From: Bacteroidetes bacterium UBA6161
GTDB lineage: Bacteria > Bacteroidota > Bacteroidia > NS11-12g > UBA955
Reading direction: 5' to 3'
NCBI GenBank assembly: GCA_002422315.1
Contig: DIUJ01000002.1
Span: forward strand, 1-24,543
DNA length: 24,543 bases
How positions within the stretch are numbered: position 1 is the first letter of the stretch; each line of letters begins with the position of its first letter. Both the position numbers and the translations under genes were made by a program. The notes beneath the pieces are model-generated. The model had not been told where the DNA came from. It made no database searches and saw only the letters and a list, made by a program, of their open reading frames with translations. This document shows, in pieces, positions 24,450 to 24,543 of this stretch.

Positions 24450-24543
24450 AGCTTAATCTACATAGCTATATTGTAAACCTATTGTAGGATAAATTTGAAT
24501 GTATCTTAGTTTAACCTTAGGTTCTCGAAGGAAATGTCATGGT

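Larger units (their letters stand above)
23463..24543. other. Long intergenic region without a convincing gene
   Basis: About 1.08 kb upstream of the M1-barrel gene holds no ORF with recognisable protein features. Open frames here, such as 23817-24053 on the plus strand, run through repeats. The first 120 bases are AT-rich and hold the M1 promoter. From 23621 to 24449 the sequence is full of short palindromes, listed separately. Bases 24120-24240 and 24451-24543 hold nothing I recognise; a gene may begin just past the right edge. Confidence 0.7.

Overview
The window reads as chromosomal DNA of a member of the Bacteroidota. The evidence is a type IX secretion (T9SS) type A C-terminal domain at the left edge, a T9SS type B (gliding-motility-associated) C-terminal domain in the middle, a FISUMP lipoprotein, a Bacteroidota-type M1 peptidase, promoters of the TAnnTTTG kind, few clear Shine-Dalgarno sequences and moderate-to-low GC. 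Genus or family cannot be named from this sequence alone. No rRNA, tRNA, CRISPR array or complete mobile element was seen.

Layout. (1) 3-269: the end of a T9SS type A secreted protein, followed by a bidirectional terminator. (2) 385-4361, minus strand: a flippase, then adk, obgE and a potassium channel. (3) 4468-12550, plus strand: an AT-rich FkbM-type methyltransferase overlapping a large IgGFc-binding-like T9SS type B surface protein. These are followed by an M48 metallopeptidase, a predicted outer-membrane barrel and a FISUMP lipoprotein, tightly packed. (4) 12540-14545, minus strand: a second, very AT-rich FkbM-like gene followed after 2 nt by a GT4 glycosyltransferase. (5) 14703-18415, plus strand: a YfhO membrane protein, a GT2 glycosyltransferase and a small metallophosphoesterase, all coupled. 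(6) 18437-23462, minus strand: a GNAT acetyltransferase, an MsrB-MsrA fusion lipoprotein and an M1 peptidase whose C-terminus looks like an Omp85/BamA-type outer-membrane barrel. (7) 23463-24543: no convincing gene, but a dense cluster of small palindromic repeats in both orientations.

The common theme is the cell envelope. The genes cover export and modification of surface glycans (flippase, GT4, GT2, YfhO, two FkbM-type proteins), T9SS-exported surface proteins, and envelope proteases or repair (M48, M1-barrel, MsrBA). Only adk, obgE and the GNAT are clearly cytoplasmic housekeeping genes. The two observations most worth following are the single-chain M1 peptidase plus Omp85-like barrel, and the modular palindromic repeat cluster at the right end. 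Several genes have a possible upstream TTG start; in each such case I chose the downstream ATG.
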